The notes under the pieces: generated by a model
Told to the model about the DNA's origin: nothing
The model's input: the letters and a program-made list of their open reading frames with translations, nothing else
Database searches by the model: none
Part shown: piece after piece, positions 33,840 through 41,896 of the stretch
Numbering within the stretch: position 1 is the first letter of the stretch
Layout of the letters: every line of letters starts with the position of its first letter
Program-made: the position numbers and the translations under genes
DNA from: Methylobacterium sp. DB0501
Lineage (GTDB): Bacteria > Pseudomonadota > Alphaproteobacteria > Rhizobiales > Beijerinckiaceae
Direction of reading: 5' to 3'
DNA: 64,000 bases
Assembly: GCF_011043735.1 (NCBI RefSeq)
Contig: NZ_JAAKGV010000005.1
Span: 243,871 to 307,870, forward strand

Positions 33840-34360
33840 CGGGCATGCAAGCGATCGGATTGAACGTGACCTTGCGCGCCATGCGCGACTCCGACGTGAC
33901 GGACCTGTACGAGATGTACAACCAGCGGTCCTTCCGCGACGGGACCCTGGCGCTCCCCTACGAATCCTTCGAGGCGGTCAGGGACTGGGCGACGCCGCGC
34001 TCGCCGCGCGACCTGCATCTCGTGGCCGAAGCCGAGGGCCGGGCGGTCGGCGCCGCGGCCCTGCGCCCGTTCTACGGCCGGCGCGCCCACGCGGCCGAGT
34101 TCTGGATCGGCGTGAACGACGGTTTCGCCGGGCGCGGCATCGGCGCGACGCTGCTCTCTGCGATCATCGACACCGCCGACAACTGGCTCAACGTCACCCG
34201 GATCGAGATGACGGTGTTCGTCGACAATGCCCGGGCGATCGCGCTCTACCGGCGGTTCGGGTTCGAGATCGAGGGCACGCATCGGGCCGCGAGCTTCCGC
34301 AACGGCGCGTTCGCGGACGTGCACTGCATGGCGCGGCTGCGGCCGGGGGGCGTGCGGTGA
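33836..34360 (+). CDS. GNAT-family N-acetyltransferase
   Basis: A 174-residue GNAT acetyltransferase. The fold is recognised from VTLRAMRDSDVTDLYEMY at the N terminus, the acetyl-CoA loop GFAGRGIGATLLSAIID (about 100-117) and NARAIALYRRFGFEIEGTHR (about 136-156), the RimJ/PhnO-like C-terminal pattern. It is the last gene of the biosynthetic run. Acetylation of a polyamine arm of the siderophore is the obvious hypothesis, since rhodopetrobactin- and methylolanthanin-type molecules are described as acetylated (recalled). The GTG at 33836 overlaps the upstream stop; an ATG three codons in is an alternative. Confidence 0.82.
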   Translation: MTGMQAIGLNVTLRAMRDSDVTDLYEMYNQRSFRDGTLALPYESFEAVRDWATPRSPRDLHLVAEAEGRAVGAAALRPFYGRRAHAAEFWIGVNDGFAGRGIGATLLSAIIDTADNWLNVTRIEMTVFVDNARAIALYRRFGFEIEGTHRAASFRNGAFADVHCMARLRPGGVR

Positions 34361-34383
34361 CGGGGCCGAGTGCCGGGGCGGCG

Positions 34384-34583
34384 TCTTGCGAGCCACGCCC
34401 CTGTCCCGGACGACGGGAGCGTCGGCGCAAGGAGATCCGGGATCCGGCACGGAAAGTGCCGCGAAGCGGCTCCATCGCTGCAACGTCGCCGACGCACGGC
34501 CGCTTCGCGAAGTTTAATGGACGGATCCCGGATCTCCTTCCACGTCGTTTCAGTCGTCCGGGACAGGGGCGTGGCTTGCGAGA
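34384..34583. repeat. ~200-bp near-palindromic intergenic element, copy B
   Basis: The left end TCTTGCGAGCCACGCCCC and the right end GGGGCGTGGCTTGCGAGA form an inverted repeat of about 31 bp with two mismatches. Inside, GGAGATCCGGGATCCG pairs exactly with CGGATCCCGGATCTCC. The centre holds GCCGCGAAGCGGC and GGCCGCTTCGCG. It shares layout and much sequence with 5378-5571. It lies between the GNAT gene and the binding-protein gene. The rest of this 347-base gap has no gene but must hold the import promoter or read-through signals. Confidence 0.88.
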
Positions 34584-34707
34584 AATCTTGCGACTGCCGA
34601 TGCCGCCGATGCCCTTCCTGTGGGCAGTCATGCCGCGCAGGGTGTCCAGGATCGGGTCTGCCACCTCTGTTTTCGCAATCGAACATCGGCCCACCAGGAG
34701 ATCCGTC

Positions 34708-35628
34708 TTGCCGTTACTCAGGATGCTCAGGGTCCCGATCGCGACCTTATTCCTGGCCCTCCTCGCCGCCCCCCTCGCCGCCGCCGAGATCACCGTCCGG
34801 CACGCCAGCGGCCAGACGGTCCTGCCGGCTCCCCCGAAAAAGATCGTCGTCTTCGACCTCGCCGCCCTCGACACGCTCGACGCCCTCGGAATCCCGGTCC
34901 TCGGGGTGCCGGGCGGGGCCAAGCCCCCCTCCCTCGCGCAATACGACGCTTCCCGCTACCGCCGGATGGGCACGCTGTGGGAGCCCGACTACGAGGCGCT
35001 GAACGAAGCCGGGCCCGACCTGATCGTGGTCGGCGGCCGCTCGGGCCCGCGCTACGCGGCCTTGTCGAGGCTGGCCCCGACCATCGACCTGTCGAGCGAC
35101 CCCGCCGATCCCCTCGGCAGCGAATTGCGCAACATCCGCACGCTCGCCCGCCTGTTCGGCAAGGAGGCCGAGGCCGAGGCGCGGATCGCCCGGATCGAGA
35201 GCACCATCGCGACGATCCACGACAAGGCCGGGAAGGCCGGCACCGCCCTGTTCGTCCTCTCGACCGGGGGACGCCTCAGCGCCTTCGGCCGCGGCTCGCG
35301 CTTCGGCCTCCTCCACGGCGCCCTCGGCTTCCGGCCGGCGGCGCCGGACCTCGATGCCGGCATCCACGGCCAGCCGGTCTCGTTCGAGTTCATCGCCAAG
35401 ACCGATCCCGACTGGCTGTTCGTGCTCGACCGGGACGCGGCGATCGGCGCCCGCGGCCAGCCGGCGCGCCAGCTCCTCGACAACGAGCTGGTGCGGCAGA
35501 CCAAGGCTTGGCGTGAGGGCCGGGTGGTCTACGTCGATGCGGCGAGCTGGTACCTCGCCGCCGGCGGCCTGCGGTCGCTCGAGACGGTCGTCGACCAGAT
35601 CGCCGCCGCCCTCGACGGCGCGCGCTGA
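34708..35628 (+). CDS. metal-siderophore ABC transporter binding protein (FecB/YclQ-like)
   Basis: A 306-residue periplasmic binding protein of the FecB/BtuF class with a signal peptide (IATLFLALLAAPLAAAE). Typical features: RHASGQTVLPAPPKKIVVFD, LDALGIPVLGVPGG, NEAGPDLIVVGGRS and the DWLFVLDRDAA helix-strand. Start choice is decided by the ribosome site: AGGAGAT at 34696-34702 is correctly spaced for a TTG at 34708, while the ATG at 34723 is too far. It captures the chelate in the periplasm and passes it to the permease pair that follows two bases later. Similarity in order and size to Bacillus YclNOPQ (petrobactin import) supports assignment to the same siderophore. Confidence 0.86.
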   Translation: MPLLRMLRVPIATLFLALLAAPLAAAEITVRHASGQTVLPAPPKKIVVFDLAALDTLDALGIPVLGVPGGAKPPSLAQYDASRYRRMGTLWEPDYEALNEAGPDLIVVGGRSGPRYAALSRLAPTIDLSSDPADPLGSELRNIRTLARLFGKEAEAEARIARIESTIATIHDKAGKAGTALFVLSTGGRLSAFGRGSRFGLLHGALGFRPAAPDLDAGIHGQPVSFEFIAKTDPDWLFVLDRDAAIGARGQPARQLLDNELVRQTKAWREGRVVYVDAASWYLAAGGLRSLETVVDQIAAALDGAR

Positions 35629-35630
35629 CG

Positions 35631-36578
35631 ATGGGATTTCCGCTTCGGCGCACCGCCCTCGCCGGCCTCGCGCTCTTGGCACTCTTGGCCCTCGCCGCGG
35701 CGAGCCTCCTCGTCGGCGTCGGCGACCTCGCCGGGGCCGGGATCCTGCTGGCGAGCCGGGTGCCGCGCACGCTGGCGCTGATCCTCGCCGGCGCCGGCCT
35801 GGCGGTGGCGGGCGTCATCCTGCAGCTCGTCGTCCAGAACCGCTTCGTCGAGCCCTCGACCGCCGGCACCGCCGAATCCGCGACGCTCGGCATGCTGCTG
35901 GTCACGCTGCTGGCCCCCGACGCGCCGGTCGTCGTCAAGATGCTGGCGGCGGCCGCGACGGCGCTCGCCGGCACCGCCCTGTTCCTGCGGGTGCTGCGCG
36001 CCATGCCGCTGCGGGCACGGCTGACGGTGCCCCTCGTTGGGATCATGCTCGGCGGGGTGGTCGGGGCGGCCTCGACCTTCATCGCCATCCGCACCGACAT
36101 GCTGCAATTCCTCGGCACCTGGCAGGCGGGCGACTTCTCGACGGTCCTGCGCGGGCGCTACGAGCTTCTGTGGCTCGCCGCGGTCCTGACCGTCCTCGCC
36201 TATGCTCTGGCCGACCGCATCACCATCGCGGGCTTGGGCCGCGACGCGGCGGTCAATCTCGGGCTCGATTATCGCGGCGTCGTGGCCGTGTCGGTCGCGA
36301 TCGTGGCGATGATCACCGCCGTCACCATCGCGACCGTCGGCACGGTCCCGTTCCTCGGCCTCGTCGTGCCGAACCTCGTCGCGCTCGCCGCCGGCGACAA
36401 CCTGCGCCGCACCCTGCCGCTCGTGGCAGCCGCGGGCGCCGGGATGCTGCTGGCCTGCGACGTGCTCGGGCGGGTGGTCCGCTACCCTTACGAGATCCCG
36501 GTCGGCACCGTGATGGGGGTCGTCGGCAGCGCCCTGTTCCTGGTCCTGCTGCTGCGCCGGGACGCCGGCCATGCATAG
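35631..36578 (+). CDS. iron-chelate ABC permease (FecCD/YclN-like)
   Basis: A 315-residue FecCD-type permease with many hydrophobic segments (about 9-10). Family motifs include SRVPRTLALILAGAGLAVAGVILQLVVQNRFVEPSTAG, the classical N-terminal FecCD block, and VGTVPFLGLVVPNLVAL with GDNLRRTLPL near the C terminus, where the ATPase docks. It starts two bases after the binding-protein stop, and its 3' end overlaps the next permease by eight bases. It works as a heterodimer with that protein. Confidence 0.9.
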   Translation: MGFPLRRTALAGLALLALLALAAASLLVGVGDLAGAGILLASRVPRTLALILAGAGLAVAGVILQLVVQNRFVEPSTAGTAESATLGMLLVTLLAPDAPVVVKMLAAAATALAGTALFLRVLRAMPLRARLTVPLVGIMLGGVVGAASTFIAIRTDMLQFLGTWQAGDFSTVLRGRYELLWLAAVLTVLAYALADRITIAGLGRDAAVNLGLDYRGVVAVSVAIVAMITAVTIATVGTVPFLGLVVPNLVALAAGDNLRRTLPLVAAAGAGMLLACDVLGRVVRYPYEIPVGTVMGVVGSALFLVLLLRRDAGHA

Positions 36579-37530
36579 CGCCCATTCCGGGATGAGGTCG
36601 GTCCACGTCCTGGCCCTCCTCGCTGTCGCGCTCGTCGCCGTCGCCATCGCCTTCATGACGATCGGGGCCAACGGCCGCTGGGGCTTCGTGCTGCCCTTCC
36701 GCGGCACCAAGCTCGCCTCGCTGCTGCTGGTCGGCTGCGCCGTCGCCACCGCGACGGTCCTGTTCCAGACCGTGTCGGGCAACCGCATCCTGACGCCGGC
36801 GATCATGGGCTTCGACGAGCTCTACCGCCTGATCCAGACCGGCCTCGTCGTCGGGATCGGGACCGGGGGGTTCGGCGATCCGCGCCTGCGCTTCCTCGCC
36901 GAGACCGGCGCGATGGTGCTGTTCGCGCTCCTGCTCTACCGCTGGCTGCTGGCCCGGAACGCGGGCGGCCTGCATCGCCTGCTGCTCGTCGGAGTGATCG
37001 GCGGGGTGCTGTTTCGCAGCCTGTCGCAGTTCCTGCAGCGGATGCTCGATCCGAACCAGTTCGTCGTGCTGCAGACGAGCTTCTTCGCCAACTTCAACGC
37101 CGTCCGCCCGGATCTTCTGGCGCTCGCCGCCCTCCTGGTGCTGGCCGCCGGCCTCGCGACGTGGCGGCTCCTTCCCCGGCTCGACGTGCTGCTGCTCGGG
37201 CGCGACGCCGCCATCGCCCTCGGGGTCGATCACCGCCGCACCCTGACCCAGGCGCTGGTCCTCGTGGCGCTGCTGGTCTCGGTCTCGACGGCGCTCGTCG
37301 GGCCGGTGACCTTCCTCGGCCTCCTCGTCGCCCACCTCGCCTACCGGATGATCCCGACCTACCGCCACGCCGTCGTGCTGCCGGCCGCCGCCCTCGTCGC
37401 GGCGATCACCCTGGTCGGCGGGCAACTGGTGCTGGAGCGGGTCTTCTCGCTCAACGCCGCCCTGTCGATCGTGATCGAGTTCCTGGGCGGCCTCACCCTC
37501 CTCGTCCTCCTGGCGCGACGCCCCCGATGA
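36571..37530 (+). CDS. iron-chelate ABC permease (FecCD/YclO-like)
   Basis: A 319-residue second FecCD permease. It shows FRGTKLASLLLVGCAVATATVLFQTVSGNRILTPAIMGFDELY, the GNRILTP variant of the FecCD block seen in the YclO/FatC/VctG group rather than the FepD group. Near the C terminus are GPVTFLGLLVAHLAYR and LSIVIEFLGGLTLLVLL. It overlaps the first permease by eight bases and ends ten bases before the ATPase start. Confidence 0.9.
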   Translation: MHSAHSGMRSVHVLALLAVALVAVAIAFMTIGANGRWGFVLPFRGTKLASLLLVGCAVATATVLFQTVSGNRILTPAIMGFDELYRLIQTGLVVGIGTGGFGDPRLRFLAETGAMVLFALLLYRWLLARNAGGLHRLLLVGVIGGVLFRSLSQFLQRMLDPNQFVVLQTSFFANFNAVRPDLLALAALLVLAAGLATWRLLPRLDVLLLGRDAAIALGVDHRRTLTQALVLVALLVSVSTALVGPVTFLGLLVAHLAYRMIPTYRHAVVLPAAALVAAITLVGGQLVLERVFSLNAALSIVIEFLGGLTLLVLLARRPR

Positions 37531-37540
37531 GCGACACGCG

Positions 37541-38299
37541 ATGATCGAAACCCAGGACCTCACGCGCCGCTACGGCGACACCGTCGTGGTGGACGGCGTG
37601 TCGTTGCGCCTGCCGGAGCGCGCCTTCGTCTCGGTGATCGGGGCGAACGGCGCCGGCAAGTCGAGCCTCCTGTCGATGGTGAGCCGGCTCCTGCCGATGA
37701 GCGCCGGCCGGGCCTTCGTCGACGGACTCGACGTGGCGACGACCCCGGGCGACGTGCTGGCGCGCCGCCTCGGCATCCTGCGCCAGGACAACGGCGTCGC
37801 GGCGCGCGTGACGATCCGCGACCTCGTCGCCTTCGGGCGCTATCCCCATTCCAAGGGCCGGCTGAATGCGGCCGATCGCGGCCACATCGCCGACGCGCTC
37901 GCCTTCCTCGACCTCGAGCCGCTGGCCGACCGCTTCCTCGACGAGGTCTCGGGCGGGCAACGCCAGCGCGCCTACATCGCCATGGTGCTGGCGCAGGACA
38001 CCGACTGCATCCTGCTCGACGAGCCGCTGAACAACCTCGACATGCGCCACGCCGCCGCCATGATGGGCCTGCTGCGCCGGGCGGTGGACGAGCGCGGCCG
38101 CACGATCGTCGCCGTGCTCCACGACATCAACTTCGCCTCCTGCTACTCCGACCGGATCGTGGCGATGCGCGACGGCAAGGTGGTGGCGATCGGCCCGCCG
38201 GAGGAGATCGTGACCCCGGAGGTCCTGCGCGCGGTCTACGGGATCGACGTCGAGGTGGTGGTGGTGAAGGGCTACCGGACGGTGTTCTTCTACCGCTGA
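37541..38299 (+). CDS. iron-chelate ABC ATPase (FecE/YclP-like)
   Basis: A 252-residue ATPase. Walker A GANGAGKS is at 34-41, the signature VSGGQRQRAYIAMVLAQDTD is near 136, Walker B is CILLDEPLNNLDM, with a switch His in VLHDINFASCYSD. RLGILRQDNGVAARVTIRDLVAFGRYPHSKGRL is close to what I recall of Bacillus YclP, the petrobactin-import ATPase, including overall length. It is the last gene of the import operon. A convergent MFS gene ends 19 bases beyond it. Confidence 0.9.
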   Translation: MIETQDLTRRYGDTVVVDGVSLRLPERAFVSVIGANGAGKSSLLSMVSRLLPMSAGRAFVDGLDVATTPGDVLARRLGILRQDNGVAARVTIRDLVAFGRYPHSKGRLNAADRGHIADALAFLDLEPLADRFLDEVSGGQRQRAYIAMVLAQDTDCILLDEPLNNLDMRHAAAMMGLLRRAVDERGRTIVAVLHDINFASCYSDRIVAMRDGKVVAIGPPEEIVTPEVLRAVYGIDVEVVVVKGYRTVFFYR

Positions 38300-38318
38300 G
38301 CGCCGGCAAAGCCGGCGG

Positions 38319-39692
38319 TCACGCCGCCCCCCGCACCGCCAGCCGCGACAGGCTGACCACGCTGGCGATGCCCGCGAACGCCGCGCCGAGCCCGAGCGCC
38401 ACGGCCGGGCCGCTCGCGGCGGCGACCGCGAAGCAGGCCGCCACCAGGGCCGCGCCGGCGGTCTGGCCCAGGAGCCGGGCCGTCGCCACGATCCCGCTCG
38501 CCCCGCCCGCGCGCGAGGGCGGGGCGCTCGTCATGATGGCGCGCAGGTTCGGCGCCTGGAAGAAGCCGAAGCCGGCCCCGCAGAGCGCCATCCGCCAGGC
38601 GAGCCCGACGACGCTCGGCTCGGGCGGCAGGGCGGCGAGGAGGCCCATGCCGAGCGCCAGGATGGCGAGGCCGATCCCGCCGAGCACGCTCGGCGGGTAT
38701 CGGTCCGACAGGCGGCCGGCGACCGGTGCCATCAGGGCGACCACCACCGGCCACGGCGTCATCAGGAAGCCGGTCTCGACCTGCGAGCGCCCGAGATCGT
38801 GCTGGAACAGGAACGGCAGCGACACGAAGGCGAGGCCCTGCGCGGCGAAGGAGCAGACCGCCGTCGCGGCCGACAACGCGAAGAGCGGTCGCTTGAGCAG
38901 GTCGACGGCGAGCATCGGCGCCGGGTGGCCGGCCTGGCGGCGCAGGAGGGCGACGCCGCAGGCGAGCGCGCCGGCGAATTCCGCCAGCACCCGCCAGAGC
39001 GGGCCGGCATGGGCCGCCTCGCCGAGGCCGAGCACGAGAAGCGCGAAGGTGCCGGCATTGAGGACGGCGCCGACCCGGTCGAAGGCGTGGCCGGCACGCG
39101 GCGTCTCGGGCAGGGCGCGCCGGGCGAGCGCCAGGGCCGCCAGCCCGATCGGCAGGTTGACGGCGAAGAGCCACGGCCAGGACGCCGCCACCAGGATCAG
39201 CGAGGCGACGGTCGGCCCGAGCGCGAAGCCGATGCCGACCACGAAGGCGTTGAGCCCGAGGCCCCGCCCGAGCTGGCTCGTCGGGTAGATGAAGCGGATC
39301 AGCGCGACGTTGACCGCCATCAGGGCGCTCGCGCCCAACCCCTGCAGGATGCGCGCGGCGACGAGCGCCGGCAGCGACCAGGCCAGCGCACAGACGAGCG
39401 AGGCCACGGTGAACAGGGCGAGGCCGGCGAGGTAGACCCGCCGCTGCCCGACGATCTCGCCGAGCGCCGCGACCGGCAGCAGCGTCGCCACCACGGCGAG
39501 TTGGTAGGCGTTGACGATCCAGACCGAGTCGGCCGGATCGACGCCGAGATCGGCCGCGATGGTCGGCAACGCCGTGTTGGCGATGGCGGTGTCGAGCGTG
39601 GCGAGGGCCACGCCGGCGAGCACCGCCGCCATCGCCTGCCGGCGTTGCGCCGGCGGCAGGCCCTCGCGTGAGGGCGGGTCGGATTGCGTCAT
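38319..39692 (-). CDS. DHA2-family MFS multidrug/efflux transporter
   Basis: A 457-residue major facilitator protein with the DHA2 pattern: DTAIANTALPTIAADLGVDPADSVWIVNAYQLA near residues 35-70, GEIVGQRRVYLAG in loop 2-3 and ARILQGLGASALMAVN in helix 4. It is likely a proton-driven exporter. ATG at 39692 was chosen over a frame extending 55 codons upstream through non-coding-looking sequence. It converges with the siderophore import operon, and no exporter is otherwise seen in that cluster, so export of the siderophore is a reasonable but unproven role. Drug efflux is the alternative. Confidence 0.85.
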   Translation of the reverse strand: MTQSDPPSREGLPPAQRRQAMAAVLAGVALATLDTAIANTALPTIAADLGVDPADSVWIVNAYQLAVVATLLPVAALGEIVGQRRVYLAGLALFTVASLVCALAWSLPALVAARILQGLGASALMAVNVALIRFIYPTSQLGRGLGLNAFVVGIGFALGPTVASLILVAASWPWLFAVNLPIGLAALALARRALPETPRAGHAFDRVGAVLNAGTFALLVLGLGEAAHAGPLWRVLAEFAGALACGVALLRRQAGHPAPMLAVDLLKRPLFALSAATAVCSFAAQGLAFVSLPFLFQHDLGRSQVETGFLMTPWPVVVALMAPVAGRLSDRYPPSVLGGIGLAILALGMGLLAALPPEPSVVGLAWRMALCGAGFGFFQAPNLRAIMTSAPPSRAGGASGIVATARLLGQTAGAALVAACFAVAAASGPAVALGLGAAFAGIASVVSLSRLAVRGAA

Positions 39693-40278
39693 GGCGGCGG
39701 CGGGAGGAGGCGGGGCAAGGTGTGACACCCGCCCTGGATGTGTCCCGGCGGCGCGGTTGGCAAGCGGTTTGGACGCGGTGCTCCGCGGGGCGGCGATGAC
39801 GAATCTGCACGGCCGTCCTGCACGGCCATGCCCGGCGGCCCACAGAAACGCCTCCATGACCCGGCCGCGACCCAGCCGCCGGGAGGCCGGCCCGCTCGCG
39901 CCCCGGCGGATTCCGATCCGCGGCGTCGACGACAGTCATCCCGATCGCCGGGAGGCTGCCGGGGCCGCGGGGTCTCCGCCGGAAGGGACGCCTCGCCCCG
40001 ACCGGCATCGGGACCGGCGCGGCCGCCTGCCGGGCAAGCCCGCATCTCGCGGCTCGCCCGAATCGAGGGAGCGGCATCACGAATATACGTGCAAAATCAT
40101 AGGATAAAAATTAAAATTACTTCACATGATAACTATCCAAACTCTAACGAGATTTGAATTTATTCGTCGCGTAGGACCATAGTTATGACGATGATCTGAA
40201 GCCATTCACGTCTCGCAGGTTGCGCCGCCCGACGTTTGCGGATACGACCTCGGCCAACCGGGGAGGAGAACGGCAGTC
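39693..40278. other. intergenic region with AT-rich promoter block
   Basis: 586 bases between divergent genes. The left part is GC-rich and shows no gene. From about 40080 to 40170 it turns strongly AT-rich (AATATACGTGCAAAATC, TAAAAATTAAAATTACTTC, GAGATTTGAATTTATTCG), most likely the promoter region of the GT-D-fold gene. The mnemonic AATATACGTG also occurs at 27338-27347 upstream of the siderophore operon. Confidence 0.5.
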
Positions 40279-41577
40279 GTGGCGCCGGACAACACAGCAA
40301 CCCATCTCGACGAATTGCTCAGCAAGGATCGCTCCTGGATCCAGAGTCGCCAGGACCTCGATCGTGACATGCAGACGGTCGAGATCGACGGTGAGATCCA
40401 AGCACTTAATATATCCATCCATCTCCGGCATGCTGGACGTCACCACGAGGCTCTGACCATCCTCGAGAGGATCCGAGCCAAGTACCCGCTGAGCGATCTC
40501 GCCTATTACCAGGCGGCGATGAACTACGCGATGATCGGAGATCTCGGCAGGACCGCGCAGCTCGGACGCCGAGCCATGCAGCTCCAGCCCTCGAACGTGG
40601 AATACCGCTCGCTGGTCGCCCGAGCCCTGTCGATCGCAGGGCAGACGGGAGCGGCTCGCCGCCTGTTGCTGACCTCGCACGAGACCGACCCGGATCGTCG
40701 CAGCCTCCTCGAGCGGATCGGTCAGTTCATCGACTATTGCGAGGCCTATCCGCTGCAAGGCGCGCGGGACACCCTCGAGCGCTTCGTCGATGACGGGCTC
40801 TACCTGGAGGCCGAGGCCGTGCGCCAGCACATCCTCCAGGCGGTGGCCCAGGGACGGCCCTTCTCGTTCGTTCGCCTCGGCGACGGCGAAGGGGCGTGGT
40901 TGTCGTTCAACGACTACGACGAAGGCCGCTACGCCGCGATGTATCGCGGGCACCGGGTCGAGTTCCTGCGCGACTGGTTCGGCACCGACCAGCTGATCCA
41001 TTCCGAGGATTTCTTCCGCTTCTCGATCGATCTGCAGACCGGGTTCTCCGGCCACGACCTGATCGGCATTCCCCCCAAAGCCCGCCTCGACCAGGAGCAG
41101 GGATTCCTCAGCACGCGGGGGATCGCGTCCTCGGTGAACGTCTATCGACTGCTGGATGGCAGGGCGGGGCCGGCCAGCAAGCGTTTCACCTCGAACAGCA
41201 TGAACCTCACGCTGCATGAGACGTCGTTCTACCGCGACCTGATCGCGACGGGGCGCCCGCTCGGGGTCATCACGAGCCAGGCCGGCCTCGCCGACGTCCT
41301 TCGCGCCGGAGGCGCCACCGTGGATCACGCCTTTGTGGTGCCCGGAGACAGCCGGAACTTCACCCGCGGCGAAGGCTCGGACGAACCGGTCTGCCAGTAT
41401 CCGCGGTTCCTCAGCGAGGTCGATGCCCAGATCGGCGCCGAGAGCCAGGAGGGCCGGATCTGGCTCGTGGCGGCGGGCTACGTGGGCAAGCGATACATCC
41501 AGACGGTCAAGAACCGTCGCGGCGTCGCCATCGATCTCGGCTCGCTCGCCGACTTCTGGGCGCGGCACGGCTTGTGA
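40279..41577 (+). CDS. TPR protein with GT-D-fold glycosyltransferase-like domain
   Basis: A 432-residue protein. The N-terminal part (about 35-150) consists of TPR-like helix pairs (HLRHAGRHHEALTILERIRAKYPLSDLAYYQAAMN, IGDLGRTAQLGRRAMQLQPSN). The C-terminal part begins FSFVRLGDGEG (Asp202 and Glu204), the hallmark of GT-D-fold (DUF1792-like) glycosyltransferases, and ends IWLVAAGYVGKRYIQTVKNR then GVAIDLGSLADFW, also typical. It probably transfers a sugar in polysaccharide or glycoprotein assembly. GTG at 40279 follows a strong GGGAGGAGAA site. It has no adjacent glycosyltransferase partners; the next gene is a convergent glycoside hydrolase. Confidence 0.75.
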   Translation: MAPDNTATHLDELLSKDRSWIQSRQDLDRDMQTVEIDGEIQALNISIHLRHAGRHHEALTILERIRAKYPLSDLAYYQAAMNYAMIGDLGRTAQLGRRAMQLQPSNVEYRSLVARALSIAGQTGAARRLLLTSHETDPDRRSLLERIGQFIDYCEAYPLQGARDTLERFVDDGLYLEAEAVRQHILQAVAQGRPFSFVRLGDGEGAWLSFNDYDEGRYAAMYRGHRVEFLRDWFGTDQLIHSEDFFRFSIDLQTGFSGHDLIGIPPKARLDQEQGFLSTRGIASSVNVYRLLDGRAGPASKRFTSNSMNLTLHETSFYRDLIATGRPLGVITSQAGLADVLRAGGATVDHAFVVPGDSRNFTRGEGSDEPVCQYPRFLSEVDAQIGAESQEGRIWLVAAGYVGKRYIQTVKNRRGVAIDLGSLADFWARHGL

Positions 41578-41896
41578 CGAGCGCGGCGCCTCGGGGTTGC
41601 GGTCCTCGACGCGCCGCGGGCGGCCGGCATCGTCATCCGCGACGACGCGAGCCGGCTCGATCGCATGCCATCGGGCGGCGCTCCGGGGCGCCACGAAACG
41701 ATGCCGTCGCCTGAATTCTCCGAGAGCCGCGGGCGGTGCGAGAGAGAGGGCGGCGATACTCGGTGCGGACTGCTCCGCCGCATCGACGGGAGCAAGTGTC
41801 GCTCAGACGAAAAATGCGACGGCCATATCTCAGCGCGCACCATGGCGTGACCACGCTCAACCGAGCGAAGCCTTTGCCAGCTGAACGGCAGCTGCT
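41578..41896. other. convergent intergenic region, no gene recognised
   Basis: 319 bases between the converging GT-D-fold and glycoside hydrolase genes. Short frames crossing it have no recognisable content, and no strong terminator hairpin stands out. The GC is lower than average in the stretch 41790-41900. Confidence 0.4.

Noticed and set aside
34357..34707. Extending the siderophore binding protein start upstream to 34357
   Set aside because: The extra N terminus is translated from the palindromic repeat and noise. A well-spaced ribosome site and signal peptide support the TTG at 34708.
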